Positions 1 through 7,611 of a stretch of 64,000 nt of DNA are shown here, in pieces. The translations under genes and the position numbers were made by a program. This stretch comes from Desertimonas flava (GTDB lineage: Bacteria; Actinomycetota; Acidimicrobiia; Acidimicrobiales; Ilumatobacteraceae). Positions within the stretch are counted from its first letter, which is position 1; every line of letters starts with the position of its first letter. The notes beneath the pieces are model-generated. The model ran no database searches and had not been told where the DNA came from. It saw only the letters and a program-made list of their open reading frames with translations. The stretch is from assembly GCF_003426815.1 (NCBI RefSeq), contig NZ_QKYK01000028.1:1-64000 (forward strand), read 5' to 3'.

Positions 1-639
1 ACCCTCGTCGAGCGCCGCTTGGATCGCCGTCGGCGAACCGACACCGGCGAAGTTCGACACCAACACCGTGTCCCAACCCGGATCAGGCGCCGGCAACGTG
101 ACCTGCAAGGACAGCTCGTCGATCACCTCCAACACCAGACCCTCGGTCGCCGGCTGGAACCGCGACCCCGTCTCGGGGTCCGCGGCCCGCTCGATGTTGT
201 ACTTGATCGCCTCGGCGTTCAACGGCGTGCCGTCGGAGAAGCTGATGTTCGGATGAAGCGTCAGCGTCCACACCGACGCGTCCTCGTTCGGTTCCAACGA
301 CTCGAGGAAGTACAACTCCACCGCACCCGTCTCCGTGTTCATGAACGCCAGATGCCCGAACACGGCAGCCGCGGTCGCCGCCTCGCTGTGGGCGAGCGAG
401 ACCCGGTGCAGCTGGGGGTCGAGCGTGACCGGCTGCCCACTGAACACCACCGTGGCGCTCCCGCCACGCGTCGGCACACCACCAGGCGACGCAGCCGACG
501 ACGGCTCCGGCTCCGTGTTCGACGCGGAGGCTGCGTCGAACACCGTGGCCGACACCGCGACCGTCAACGCCGCCACGACACCGAGACCGCAACGCGACCG
601 CCGACGCGACCGCGCCGACCAGACAGAACTCTCGACCAT
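1..639 (-). CDS. Extracellular solute-binding protein family 5, SBP1 (3' end off window)
   Basis: This is the N-terminal 213 residues of a peptide/nickel-type (SBP_bac_5) binding protein; the C-terminal part lies beyond the left edge. An Arg-rich N-terminus and hydrophobic segment form a Sec-type signal, followed by a Ser/Pro linker and the family core (FSGQPVTLDPQLHRV, then SFSDGTPLNAEAIKYN). There is no cysteine at the end of the signal, so no lipoprotein anchor is visible. The ATG at 639 is preceded by AGGAG. It is closely similar to three other SBPs at 1981, 11051 and 18744 and is divergent from the hydrolase at 716. The ligand is unknown. The family is certain. Confidence 0.9.
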   Translation of the reverse strand, partial: MVESSVWSARSRRRSRCGLGVVAALTVAVSATVFDAASASNTEPEPSSAASPGGVPTRGGSATVVFSGQPVTLDPQLHRVSLAHSEAATAAAVFGHLAFMNTETGAVELYFLESLEPNEDASVWTLTLHPNISFSDGTPLNAEAIKYNIERAADPETGSRFQPATEGLVLEVIDELSLQVTLPAPDPGWDTVLVSNFAGVGSPTAIQAALDEG

Positions 640-696
640 GGTCACTCCTGCTCCCCCTCGTCGGGACGGTACACGAACCGCCCAGATCTTTTCGAG

Positions 697-726
697 GATC
701 GTATATGATCAAGTGATGAGCGTCAA
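697..726. promoter_or_regulatory. Divergent palindromic promoter/operator, site 1
   Basis: The palindrome GATCGTATATGATC occupies 697-710. On the minus strand TTGACG (721-726) and TACGAT (698-703), 17 bp apart, form a promoter for SBP1. On the plus strand TATGAT (704-709) lies six bases before the ATG at 716, so that transcript is probably leaderless. A regulator bound here would control both genes. Confidence 0.75.
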
Positions 727-1492
727 GACAGGCCACCTCCGCGTCGGCGAGGACAGGCTGTGGTACGCCGACACCGGCGGAGACGGTCCGGCGGTCGTCC
801 TCCTCCACGCGTATGCAGGCAGCGGTCACTCCTTCGTCCGCCAGCTGGCGGCCCTGCGGCGCCACGGATACAGGGCCGTGACGTACTCGCGTCGCGGACA
901 CCCTGGATCCACCGGACCAGCCGCCGGTGCTTCCCCCGCCGCCGACGATCTCCATTCACTCGTCGACGCCGTCGGGCTCGGCGCGGTCCATCTCGTCGGA
1001 ACGGCGGCCGGCGGATTCGTCGCCACCGACTACGCCCAGAACTGGCCCGACGACGTTCGTTCCCTGACCCTCGCGTGCACGATGATCGGCATCGAGGACG
1101 CCGACTACCACGAGCTCTGCGAGCGACATCGACCGCCGGAGTTCGAACGGCTCACCGCCGAGGATCGCGAGCTCAGCAGGAGCTACCGGGCGACGCGGCC
1201 CGTCGGCGTCGCACGGTGGCGGAGGAACACGCCCTCGACCCGCCTCCCGCTCCCGCCCCACCGTCGCCCGATCACCTGGGAATCGATCGACGGCCTGACG
1301 ATGCCGGTCTCGCTGATCACCGGGGCCGAGGACCCGTACTTCCCGCCCCCGGTGATGAGCGCAGTCGCCGCGCGAGTGCGTGACGGCCGCACCGCGGTGA
1401 TCCCGGGCACCGGCCACTCTGCGTACTGGGAACAGGCGGTCCACTTCAACCGCATCCTGCTCGGCTTCCTCGACGACGTCGAGCGTCGCTGA
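716..1492 (+). CDS. Alpha/beta-hydrolase-fold protein lacking the nucleophile serine
   Basis: A 258-residue alpha/beta-hydrolase-fold protein. The oxyanion strand (VVLLHAYAG, about 27-35) and the later acid and His regions (GAEDPYF with Asp206; GTGHS with His234) are normal. The nucleophile elbow, usually G-x-S-x-G, reads G-T-A-A-G at 95-99, so Ala97 replaces the catalytic serine. It is therefore unlikely to be an ordinary esterase; it may be a lyase-like enzyme or a binding protein. No ribosome-binding site precedes the ATG, and the promoter geometry suggests a leaderless mRNA. It converges on the lipocalin-like gene 19 bp downstream. Confidence 0.85.
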   Translation: MSVKTGHLRVGEDRLWYADTGGDGPAVVLLHAYAGSGHSFVRQLAALRRHGYRAVTYSRRGHPGSTGPAAGASPAADDLHSLVDAVGLGAVHLVGTAAGGFVATDYAQNWPDDVRSLTLACTMIGIEDADYHELCERHRPPEFERLTAEDRELSRSYRATRPVGVARWRRNTPSTRLPLPPHRRPITWESIDGLTMPVSLITGAEDPYFPPPVMSAVAARVRDGRTAVIPGTGHSAYWEQAVHFNRILLGFLDDVERR

Positions 1493-1511
1493 GCCAACCG
1501 GAAGGCGGTGT

Positions 1512-1967
1512 TCAGCCCGCGCCCACGCGCTCCCACCTCATGGCGATCGACTTGTTCTCGTTGGTGAGGATCAGCGTCGTGCCCTCCAGCGTGACCAGGC
1601 GGACCTGGTCGACGCCGATGATGTTCGGGTAGTTCGACTGCTCGACGAAATGGATCACTCGATCTCCGTCCCAGCGGTAGGTCCCCGCGTAGGAGCGGAA
1701 GTCCTCGTACGCCTTGAGCTTCTCCTCCGTGGTGCCCACGTAATACGCCGGGTCGGCGAACGGCTCACGGTCGGCGTTGGACATCAACATCGACATCGTG
1801 CCCTCGGGCGTGTACATGATCTGGCCCTTCACCCGTTCCCACTGCGGCGGGGAGGTGGTCGGGTCGTCCTTCACCAGGACCTCCCACCCGCTCAGCTTCC
1901 ACGTCCCTACCAAGGGGCAGTCCCCTGCTGACTCGGTCACGTCACCGTCCTTTCGATCTGTCGCCAT
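1512..1967 (-). CDS. Lipocalin-like domain protein
   Basis: A 151-residue cytoplasmic protein of the lipocalin-like (Lipocalin_5) type. It has the N-terminal LVGTWKLSGWEV strand, then IMYTPEGTMSMLM and a central YAGTYRWDGDRVIHFVE segment, as in small beta-barrel proteins found in degradation clusters. No signal peptide is present. It starts 13 bp after the SBP2 stop and is presumably co-transcribed with it. The function is not known; binding or cyclising a hydrophobic intermediate is a guess from the fold. Confidence 0.75.
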   Translation of the reverse strand: MATDRKDGDVTESAGDCPLVGTWKLSGWEVLVKDDPTTSPPQWERVKGQIMYTPEGTMSMLMSNADREPFADPAYYVGTTEEKLKAYEDFRSYAGTYRWDGDRVIHFVEQSNYPNIIGVDQVRLVTLEGTTLILTNENKSIAMRWERVGAG

Positions 1968-1980
1968 GTCAACGGGCCGC

Positions 1981-3579
1981 TCACTCGTACCCGACCTCCG
2001 CCCACAGCGGCAGCGTGCCGAGGTTGATGCCCCGCGGGATCACGATGCCGTCGCTGTAGCCGAGCGTCAGCACGCCCTGGCCGAGCCACACCGCGGGCAT
2101 GTCCTCCACCAGCGCTCGCTGGACGACGTCCCAGACAGCCTTCTGCTCCTCGATCGTCGACGCCGTGGCGAGCTGCTCCATCGCCTCGGATGCCTCCGGG
2201 TTCTCCCAGCCGGTCGAGTTGAGCGTCCCGCCGGGGGCGAAGTAGTCGAGCAGCGAAGGCACTGGATTGATGAAGTAGACGCCCCAGGCGAGTGACTGGA
2301 ACTCGCCCGCGAGCGGTGCCGCGATGTACTCGGCGTACGTACGGATGTCCGGTTCGAACGTGACGTTGTCGTACTCGGCCAGCTGGGCGATCAGGCCGTC
2401 GACGACGGCCGTCTGCTGGGCGCTGGCGAACGTCGTGTAGCTGAACTCGACGGGCTTGCCCTCGGCGGCGAGCTCGTCGAACAGTTGTTGCGCCGCGTCG
2501 TGGTCCTGCTCGGGCCAGGAGTACTCGGGGTTGTGGAATGGCGAGGTCTCCGGGAAGAGCGTCGTCGACGGGGCGGTCCCGGGAGCGAACGCATCGGAGA
2601 GGATCTGGCGATCGATCGCCAGGGCGAGCGCCTGCCGGGCGCGGATGTCGTCGAACGGCGGGATCGTCGTGTTGAGGAAGATGCTGGCGCCGCCGGCGGT
2701 GTAGGTCGGTACCGCGTTCGCCGTCGCCAGGAGCTCGTCGGTCGGCCCGCCGCCCGACGTGCCGACGATCTGCGCGGCGCCCGTCTGGATCGCCGTGACC
2801 TGCTGCGAGAAGTCGTCGACGTTCTGGAACTCGAGCTCGTCGAGGTACGGCTGGCCCGGCATGAAGTCCTCGAAGTACGGGTTCCGCTCCAGCACGATCG
2901 AGACGCCGGGGTCCCATTCCTTGACCATGAAGGGACCGGCTCCGACGGGCCGCGTGCCCACCTCCACACCGTCGTCGATCGCGGCCTGCATCGCCGTCGG
3001 CGAGCCGACGCCGGCGAAGTTCGCCACCAGATCGGCCGCCCACAGCGGATCGGGCCCGGGGAGCGTGACCTGCACCGTGAGCTCGTCGACCACCTCGACC
3101 ACGAGCCCTTCCGTCGCGGCTTCGAAGCGCGAGCCGGTCGCCGGATCGGCCGCCCGGTCCATGTTGTACTTGATCGCCTCGGCGTCGAGCGGGGTCCCGT
3201 CGGAGAACCTGATGCCGGGGTGCAGCGTCATCGTCCACACCGACGCGTCGTCGTTCGGTTCGAGCGACTCGAGGAAGTACAGCTCCACGGCGCCGGTCTC
3301 GGTGTCCATGTAGGCCAGGTGACCGAAGATCGCAGCCATCACGGCGGCCTCGGTGAACGCCAGCGACACGCGCTGCAACTGCGGGTCGAGGATCGGGTTG
3401 AGCCCGCTCATGACGGCCACCGCCCGGCCGCCACGAGTCGGCTGCGCCGCAACGGAGCTCACCGGCTCGGTCGTCGCCTCGGCGACTCGGGTGGCCGTCG
3501 TGGCGACGGCCATCGAGAGCATCAGTGCTGCTGCGCCGAGGCGGCGACGCACCGATGCCGGAGACGCATTGCTCGTCAT
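1981..3579 (-). CDS. Extracellular solute-binding protein family 5, SBP2
   Basis: A 532-residue binding protein of the oligopeptide/nickel class (SBP_bac_5). The first 35 or so residues form a Sec signal ending near AEATTEP with no lipobox cysteine. The core motifs (LNPILDPQLQRV, FSDGTPLDAEAIKYN, FAGVGSPTAMQAA) match the other three SBPs of the island. The ATG at 3579 is preceded by GGGAGGGGAAG. No transporter membrane or ATPase gene is adjacent, so it must share an importer encoded elsewhere or act as a secreted binder. It heads an operon with the lipocalin-like gene. Confidence 0.92.
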   Translation of the reverse strand: MTSNASPASVRRRLGAAALMLSMAVATTATRVAEATTEPVSSVAAQPTRGGRAVAVMSGLNPILDPQLQRVSLAFTEAAVMAAIFGHLAYMDTETGAVELYFLESLEPNDDASVWTMTLHPGIRFSDGTPLDAEAIKYNMDRAADPATGSRFEAATEGLVVEVVDELTVQVTLPGPDPLWAADLVANFAGVGSPTAMQAAIDDGVEVGTRPVGAGPFMVKEWDPGVSIVLERNPYFEDFMPGQPYLDELEFQNVDDFSQQVTAIQTGAAQIVGTSGGGPTDELLATANAVPTYTAGGASIFLNTTIPPFDDIRARQALALAIDRQILSDAFAPGTAPSTTLFPETSPFHNPEYSWPEQDHDAAQQLFDELAAEGKPVEFSYTTFASAQQTAVVDGLIAQLAEYDNVTFEPDIRTYAEYIAAPLAGEFQSLAWGVYFINPVPSLLDYFAPGGTLNSTGWENPEASEAMEQLATASTIEEQKAVWDVVQRALVEDMPAVWLGQGVLTLGYSDGIVIPRGINLGTLPLWAEVGYE

Positions 3580-3631
3580 CTCGCTTCCCCTCCCCCGCGC
3601 AGCGCGCCACGCGGGTGCTGTTGGACAGCCT

Positions 3632-3660
3632 GATCCTATACGATCTATCCTGGTCGTCAA
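3632..3660 (-). promoter_or_regulatory. Palindromic promoter/operator, site 2 (SBP2)
   Basis: On the minus strand TTGACG (3655-3660) is followed 16 bp later by TAGGAT (3633-3638), which lies inside the imperfect palindrome GATCCTATACGATC (3632-3645). This is the promoter of SBP2, with a leader of about 50 bases. Confidence 0.75.
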
Positions 3661-3697
3661 GCGAACGTGCGTCAGAGCGCAAACCGATGGGCACTGC

Positions 3698-3709
3698 GTC
3701 ATATACGAC
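3698..3709 (+). promoter_or_regulatory. Palindromic promoter/operator, site 3 (SnoaL-like operon)
   Basis: GTCATATACGAC is a variant of the same palindrome, placed 40 bp before the ATG at 3750. It can supply a -10 box (TATACG or TACGAC); no convincing -35 is seen. Sites 2 and 3 lie back to back between divergent units. Confidence 0.6.
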
Positions 3710-3749
3710 ACACGACGCGAGAGACGCCTCGAACCAAGGGAGCTCGAAC

Positions 3750-4232
3750 ATGAACATCGACGCCGACCGCCTCGCGCTGACCCAGCAGCTCCACGCATTG
3801 CTCGTCGACTACTGGCACGACGTGGACACGAACTGGGGCCGGCTGGCCCCCGACTACTTCACGCCCGACGGGCTGTGGGTCGGCGAGAACTCCACGTTCG
3901 AGGGCCGCGAAGGAGTGCGCGCCTTCTACCAATGGCGCGAGAAGCGTGGGAACAGGGTGGTCTTCCACTCTGTGCAGAACCTGCGAGCGATCTTCGACGG
4001 CGGGCCCGACAAGGCGCTCTGCCAATGGGTGATGGTGCTGCACGGTGGTGACGGAACGCCTCCCATCGCCACCAACCCCCCGATCCTCATCGACTACATG
4101 ACCGAGCGGTGGGTCCTCACCGACGAGGGCTGGAAGATCAACCACCGCAGCTCGAACGTGCTGTTCAAGGGCGGCGCCCTCCTGCCGCGGCCCGAGCTCG
4201 GCGTCCCTCACGACGCCGCTGCGGCGCAATGA
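3750..4232 (+). CDS. SnoaL/NTF2-like protein
   Basis: A 160-residue single-domain protein of the NTF2/SnoaL fold: an N-terminal helix (LTQQLHALLVDYWHDVD), the YFTPDGLW strand, and the C-terminal RWVLTDEGWKINHRS strand are typical. Members are hydratases, isomerases, cyclases or dehydratases acting on small hydrophobic substrates; the reaction here cannot be told. AAGGGAG precedes the ATG. The stop overlaps the next start (ATGA), so it is translationally coupled to the amidohydrolase and likely acts in the same step. Confidence 0.85.
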   Translation: MNIDADRLALTQQLHALLVDYWHDVDTNWGRLAPDYFTPDGLWVGENSTFEGREGVRAFYQWREKRGNRVVFHSVQNLRAIFDGGPDKALCQWVMVLHGGDGTPPIATNPPILIDYMTERWVLTDEGWKINHRSSNVLFKGGALLPRPELGVPHDAAAAQ

Positions 4233-5137
4233 CGCCCAGCCCTCTCTTCGACACGCACGCCCACGTCATCTCGGACGACACGACCGCCTACCCTCCCAAC
4301 CCGAAGGCGCGGAATCTGAACGCCGCGCCGTTCACGATCGACCAACTGCTCGCCGGCATGGACGCCGTCGGCGTGGATCGGGCGTGCGTCGTCCAGCGGT
4401 TCCACTACTACGGCACCGACAACTCCTATGTGCTCGACGCCTGCGCCGCGCACCCCGACCGGCTCACGCCGGTCGTGATGTTGGACGGCGACGATCCGAA
4501 CGCTCCGGACGAGCTCCAGCGACTTGTCGACCGCCAGCCGATCGGCGGGATCCGGTATGGCGGGCCGGCGCTCGACAGCTACGACACGGCGTGGCTCAAC
4601 TCGCCAGGGGTCATGCAGCTCTGGGAGAAGGCCGCCGAGCTGAGCCTGCCGGTGACGCTGATCATGTTCGAGCCACACATCAGCTACGTGCTGCCCGCCC
4701 TCGCGATGATCGCCCAGCGGTTTCCCGACACGCCGATCGTCATCGACCACCTCGGCACGCTCCACGGCGCCGTCCCTGCTGTCGCCGAGCTGCGCAAGAG
4801 CCCCGGCTACGAGCCCTACATCACCGCCCCGGACTTCGGCGTCACGGCGGCGCTGCGCGACATCGGAACCCGCCCCAACGTCCACTACAAGTTCTCCGGG
4901 ATCAACCTCGGGTGCCTGAACGCCGACGGTGTCGATCCGGCGGTGTTCCTGCGCCGCTTCGTCGACGAGTTCGGGGCCGACAGGGTGGTGTGCGGCTCGG
5001 ACATCGGCCAGACGGTCGGGCCCTACGCCCGTCTCGCCGGCGAGTTGCGCGACGCCACCCGTCTCTTGACCGACGCCGAACGGGCCCTCGTCCTCCACGA
5101 CACCGCCGCCCGCATCTACGACAACTGGCCCAGCTGA
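4229..5137 (+). CDS. Amidohydrolase_2 family metal-dependent hydrolase
   Basis: A 302-residue TIM-barrel hydrolase of the Amidohydro_2 group, which includes lactone and C-C bond hydrolases and decarboxylases. Visible metal-site motifs are the N-terminal D-x-H-x-H (FDTHAHV), a mid-barrel His (IVIDHLG) and the terminal Asp (VVCGSDIG). It overlaps the SnoaL-like gene by four bases and converges with the SDR at 5199. It is the first of three amidohydrolases in the island. The substrate is unknown. Confidence 0.88.
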   Translation: MTPSPLFDTHAHVISDDTTAYPPNPKARNLNAAPFTIDQLLAGMDAVGVDRACVVQRFHYYGTDNSYVLDACAAHPDRLTPVVMLDGDDPNAPDELQRLVDRQPIGGIRYGGPALDSYDTAWLNSPGVMQLWEKAAELSLPVTLIMFEPHISYVLPALAMIAQRFPDTPIVIDHLGTLHGAVPAVAELRKSPGYEPYITAPDFGVTAALRDIGTRPNVHYKFSGINLGCLNADGVDPAVFLRRFVDEFGADRVVCGSDIGQTVGPYARLAGELRDATRLLTDAERALVLHDTAARIYDNWPS

Positions 5138-5198
5138 CCCGACCGGCCGAGACCGCGAGCGTCCTTGCGGACCAACCGGCCTGGCGTCGAAGGGCCTC

Positions 5199-6005
5199 CT
5201 ACGCGAGATCGATGCCGTGCTGCTCGACGAACTCGGCGGCGACGATCACCCGTCCCGTGTGGGCCATCGGGTCGCGGGCCAGCATGGCGACGACCTTGGC
5301 GGGCTGGACAGCCGAGACCCCGCGCGAGAGATCCATTCCCTCGCGCGGCCGGGACCGCACCCGTTCGGTGAGGATGAAGCCAGGGTGGAGGGCGATCACC
5401 GCGATGTTGTCGTGGTACAGCTCGAGCGCCAAGCCCGTGCTGAGCCGATCGAGCGCCGCCTTGGTGACCCCGTAGACCAACGGGGCGCGATCGCGTTCGT
5501 TGGTCATCGGGGTTCCTCCCTCGCTCACCGGTGCCGGGTGCCGGCCCGAACCGGACGAGATGTTGATCACCGCACCGCCGCCCGCGGCCAGCATCGCCGC
5601 GCAGACGGCGTGGGTCAGGACGTAGGGGGCCCGGACGTTGGCGGCGAACGAGCGCTCGAGGAAGTCGACGTCGCCGTCCATGAACGGCGTGCCGTGGTCC
5701 ATCAGCGCGGCGTTGTTCACCAGAAGGTCGATGCGTCCGAACTGCTCGATCGCGGTGTCGACGAGCCGTCGATCGTCGTCGTCGACGTTGACGTCCATCC
5801 TCACGGCGATGGCCGTGCCACCAGCGCCGCGGATCTCGTCGACGGTCTCGTGGATGGAACCCGGCCACTCGGGAGTCCCCGACTCGCTCCGGCCGGCAAC
5901 CACCACCCTGGCGCCATCGCGGGCCAGCTCCAAGGAGATCGCCTTGCCGATGCCGCGAGCACCGCCGGTGACGATCGCGACCTTGCCGCCGAGTGGGTCA
6001 TTCAT
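5199..6005 (-). CDS. Short-chain dehydrogenase/reductase
   Basis: A classical SDR of 268 residues with a Rossmann motif TGGARGIG, the NNAA motif, a serine in INISSGSG and the catalytic Y-x-x-x-K (YGVTK). It would oxidise an alcohol or reduce a ketone with NAD(P)(H). AAAGGAAA precedes the ATG at 6005. It lies about 390 bp downstream of the MetE-like gene on the same strand, but no island palindrome stands before it, so it may have its own promoter or be read through. Confidence 0.9.
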   Translation of the reverse strand: MNDPLGGKVAIVTGGARGIGKAISLELARDGARVVVAGRSESGTPEWPGSIHETVDEIRGAGGTAIAVRMDVNVDDDDRRLVDTAIEQFGRIDLLVNNAALMDHGTPFMDGDVDFLERSFAANVRAPYVLTHAVCAAMLAAGGGAVINISSGSGRHPAPVSEGGTPMTNERDRAPLVYGVTKAALDRLSTGLALELYHDNIAVIALHPGFILTERVRSRPREGMDLSRGVSAVQPAKVVAMLARDPMAHTGRVIVAAEFVEQHGIDLA

Positions 6006-6394
6006 GATTGGTTTCCTTTCGCTGACGCTCCTGTCGCCGTTCGTGGGTTCTGAACGGTGGAAGTGCGTACGGGGTGGGCCTCGGGGAGCGCGCTGGGTCG
6101 GCACTTCGGCGGGTCCGTCGCGCCTCTCTCGTCGTCTGCTCGCCGGAGGTCGGGCCGCTTCGCCGGCGACGGCTGCTGCTCCGACGGCGAGGTGATCGAC
6201 ATCAGTGGCCGGGTGCACGCTGGACACATCGAGAATCTGGGGCTCGATCGTGCCATTCGGTGACCGGGGGCTGGATCGTGACGAAAACCGTCACGATCCA
6301 GCCCCCGAAACATCCCCACGAGCCGCGCCGACCTCGAGACCCTGACCCACATGCCCGACAGGAGCGCCCGCTTTCGGTGACATCGCTGTCCAGG
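6006..6394. other. Intergenic stretch with a long perfect hairpin
   Basis: This 389-base gap between two minus-strand genes holds no convincing gene. Its main feature is the hairpin at 6266-6306. A related sequence (GGGGCTCGATCGTG, from about 6239) lies just before it, like a degenerate direct repeat of the hairpin arm. Confidence 0.5.
6266..6306. terminator. Perfect 18-bp inverted repeat, probable terminator
   Basis: An 18-base arm (6266-6283, starting GGGGGCTGGATC) and its exact complement (6289-6306) flank the loop AAAAC. It lies about 88 bases after the stop of the minus-strand MetE-like gene. There is no T-run, so termination would be intrinsic-hairpin only; a repeated mobile hairpin is the alternative. 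Confidence 0.5.
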
Positions 6395-7603
6395 TCATCC
6401 GCGTCGCCAGAGCTCGGCGCTCGCCAGCGCCGCGCCCTGCGACAACGCGCGGAGCTTCGCCCACACGACCTCGGCGTGACCGACGCGCGAGCCGATGCCG
6501 CAGTCGGTGCCAGCCTCGAGGTGCTCCTTGCCGACGACACTCGCAAACCGCAGCAGCCGTTCGGCCACGAGCTCGGGATGCTCGACCAGGTCGGTGGCGT
6601 GCCCGACCACTCCGGGCATCAGTTTGGTCCCTTCGGGAAGCTTGACGTCCTCCCACACCCGCCACTCGTGCGCGTGACGGACGTTGCTCGACTCCACGGC
6701 GTACACCTGCGCACGGATCTTGACGAACAGGTCGGCGATGTGCCTGAGCTCGATGTCCTGCGTGTGCGGCCGGTGCCCGCTCCCCCAACACGTGTGGATC
6801 CGGATCTGGTCGCGCGGGAGACCGTCGGTGCTGTGGTTGATCACCTCGACGCACCGCTCGAGGTAGAACCGGTACTGGTCGACGTCGAACTCGGGATGGA
6901 ACTGCCAGCCCGTGGTGAACTCTGGCTCGTCGATCTGCAACACGAGGCCGGCGTCGGTGATCGCCCGGTACTCCTCGCGCATCGCTTCGGCGGCCGCGAC
7001 GAGGTACGACTCCTCGTCCGGGTAGTGCTCGTTGCGACGCCCTGCGGCCAGGCTCAGTGGTCCGAGCGCGGCGATGAAGCCGATCTGGTCCCGGCCGCGC
7101 AGCCCGTCCACGATCGCGGCCACGTCGGCAGCGATCGCGTCGTGCCCGGTGTAGGCCAGCGGCCCCGTGCAGACGTACTCCTTCGTCACCGGCGGCGGAG
7201 CGCCCGGCGTCGAGAAGCCGGGCCGGATCGGGCCACCCGACCCCGAGTACCAGAGGCCCGACTCGTAGAAGCCGGGGAACTCGTCGCGGTCGCGGGCACC
7301 GGAGATGTCGCGCTTGGGCTCCTGCGTGGGATCGACCGGCTCGAGCGAGTAGCCGGCAAGCCGGCCGAAGATGTAGCTGCCGTAGTTGCCGCCGCCGGCC
7401 GCCTTGACGTACTCCCCGTCGTTGACGATGTCGAGGCCACAGTCGACCTGCCGGGCGATCACGTCGTCGACCGCGCCCGGCAGCGCCGCGACGATCGCCT
7501 CGCGTCGACGCTCACCCTCCATCAGCAGGGCATCGAACGCCTCTGGTCGTGGGAGGTTGCCGCCGTGGGAGGTCGGGATCCGGTCGACGTTCGGTTGCAT
7601 CAT
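6395..7603 (-). CDS. Cobalamin-independent methionine synthase (MetE C-domain)-like protein
   Basis: A 402-residue UROD/MetE-like barrel, about half the length of true MetE and lacking its N-terminal half. Candidate zinc ligands are in IRIHTCWGSGH and, near the C-terminus, GTDCGIGSR, with acidic residues at QIDEPEF. Relatives of this size include methyl or alkyl thiol transferases such as epoxyalkane:coenzyme M transferase, so a zinc-thiolate alkyl transfer is plausible, but the substrate is unknown. AAGGAG four bases before the ATG at 7603 supports this start; another ATG lies at 7615. It is the last gene of the amidohydrolase-NHL operon. Confidence 0.82.
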   Translation of the reverse strand: MMQPNVDRIPTSHGGNLPRPEAFDALLMEGERRREAIVAALPGAVDDVIARQVDCGLDIVNDGEYVKAAGGGNYGSYIFGRLAGYSLEPVDPTQEPKRDISGARDRDEFPGFYESGLWYSGSGGPIRPGFSTPGAPPPVTKEYVCTGPLAYTGHDAIAADVAAIVDGLRGRDQIGFIAALGPLSLAAGRRNEHYPDEESYLVAAAEAMREEYRAITDAGLVLQIDEPEFTTGWQFHPEFDVDQYRFYLERCVEVINHSTDGLPRDQIRIHTCWGSGHRPHTQDIELRHIADLFVKIRAQVYAVESSNVRHAHEWRVWEDVKLPEGTKLMPGVVGHATDLVEHPELVAERLLRFASVVGKEHLEAGTDCGIGSRVGHAEVVWAKLRALSQGAALASAELWRRG

Positions 7604-7611
7604 GGTCTCCT

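Noticed and set aside
83-955. Minus-strand open frame of about 290 codons crossing the SBP1/hydrolase gap
   Set aside because: It runs through both real genes out of frame and is Arg/Gly-rich with no domain; it is a product of high GC.
1937-3757. Minus-strand frame of about 600 codons over SBP2
   Set aside because: Its composition is Arg-rich low complexity; the SBP2 frame has the family motifs, signal peptide and ribosome-binding site.
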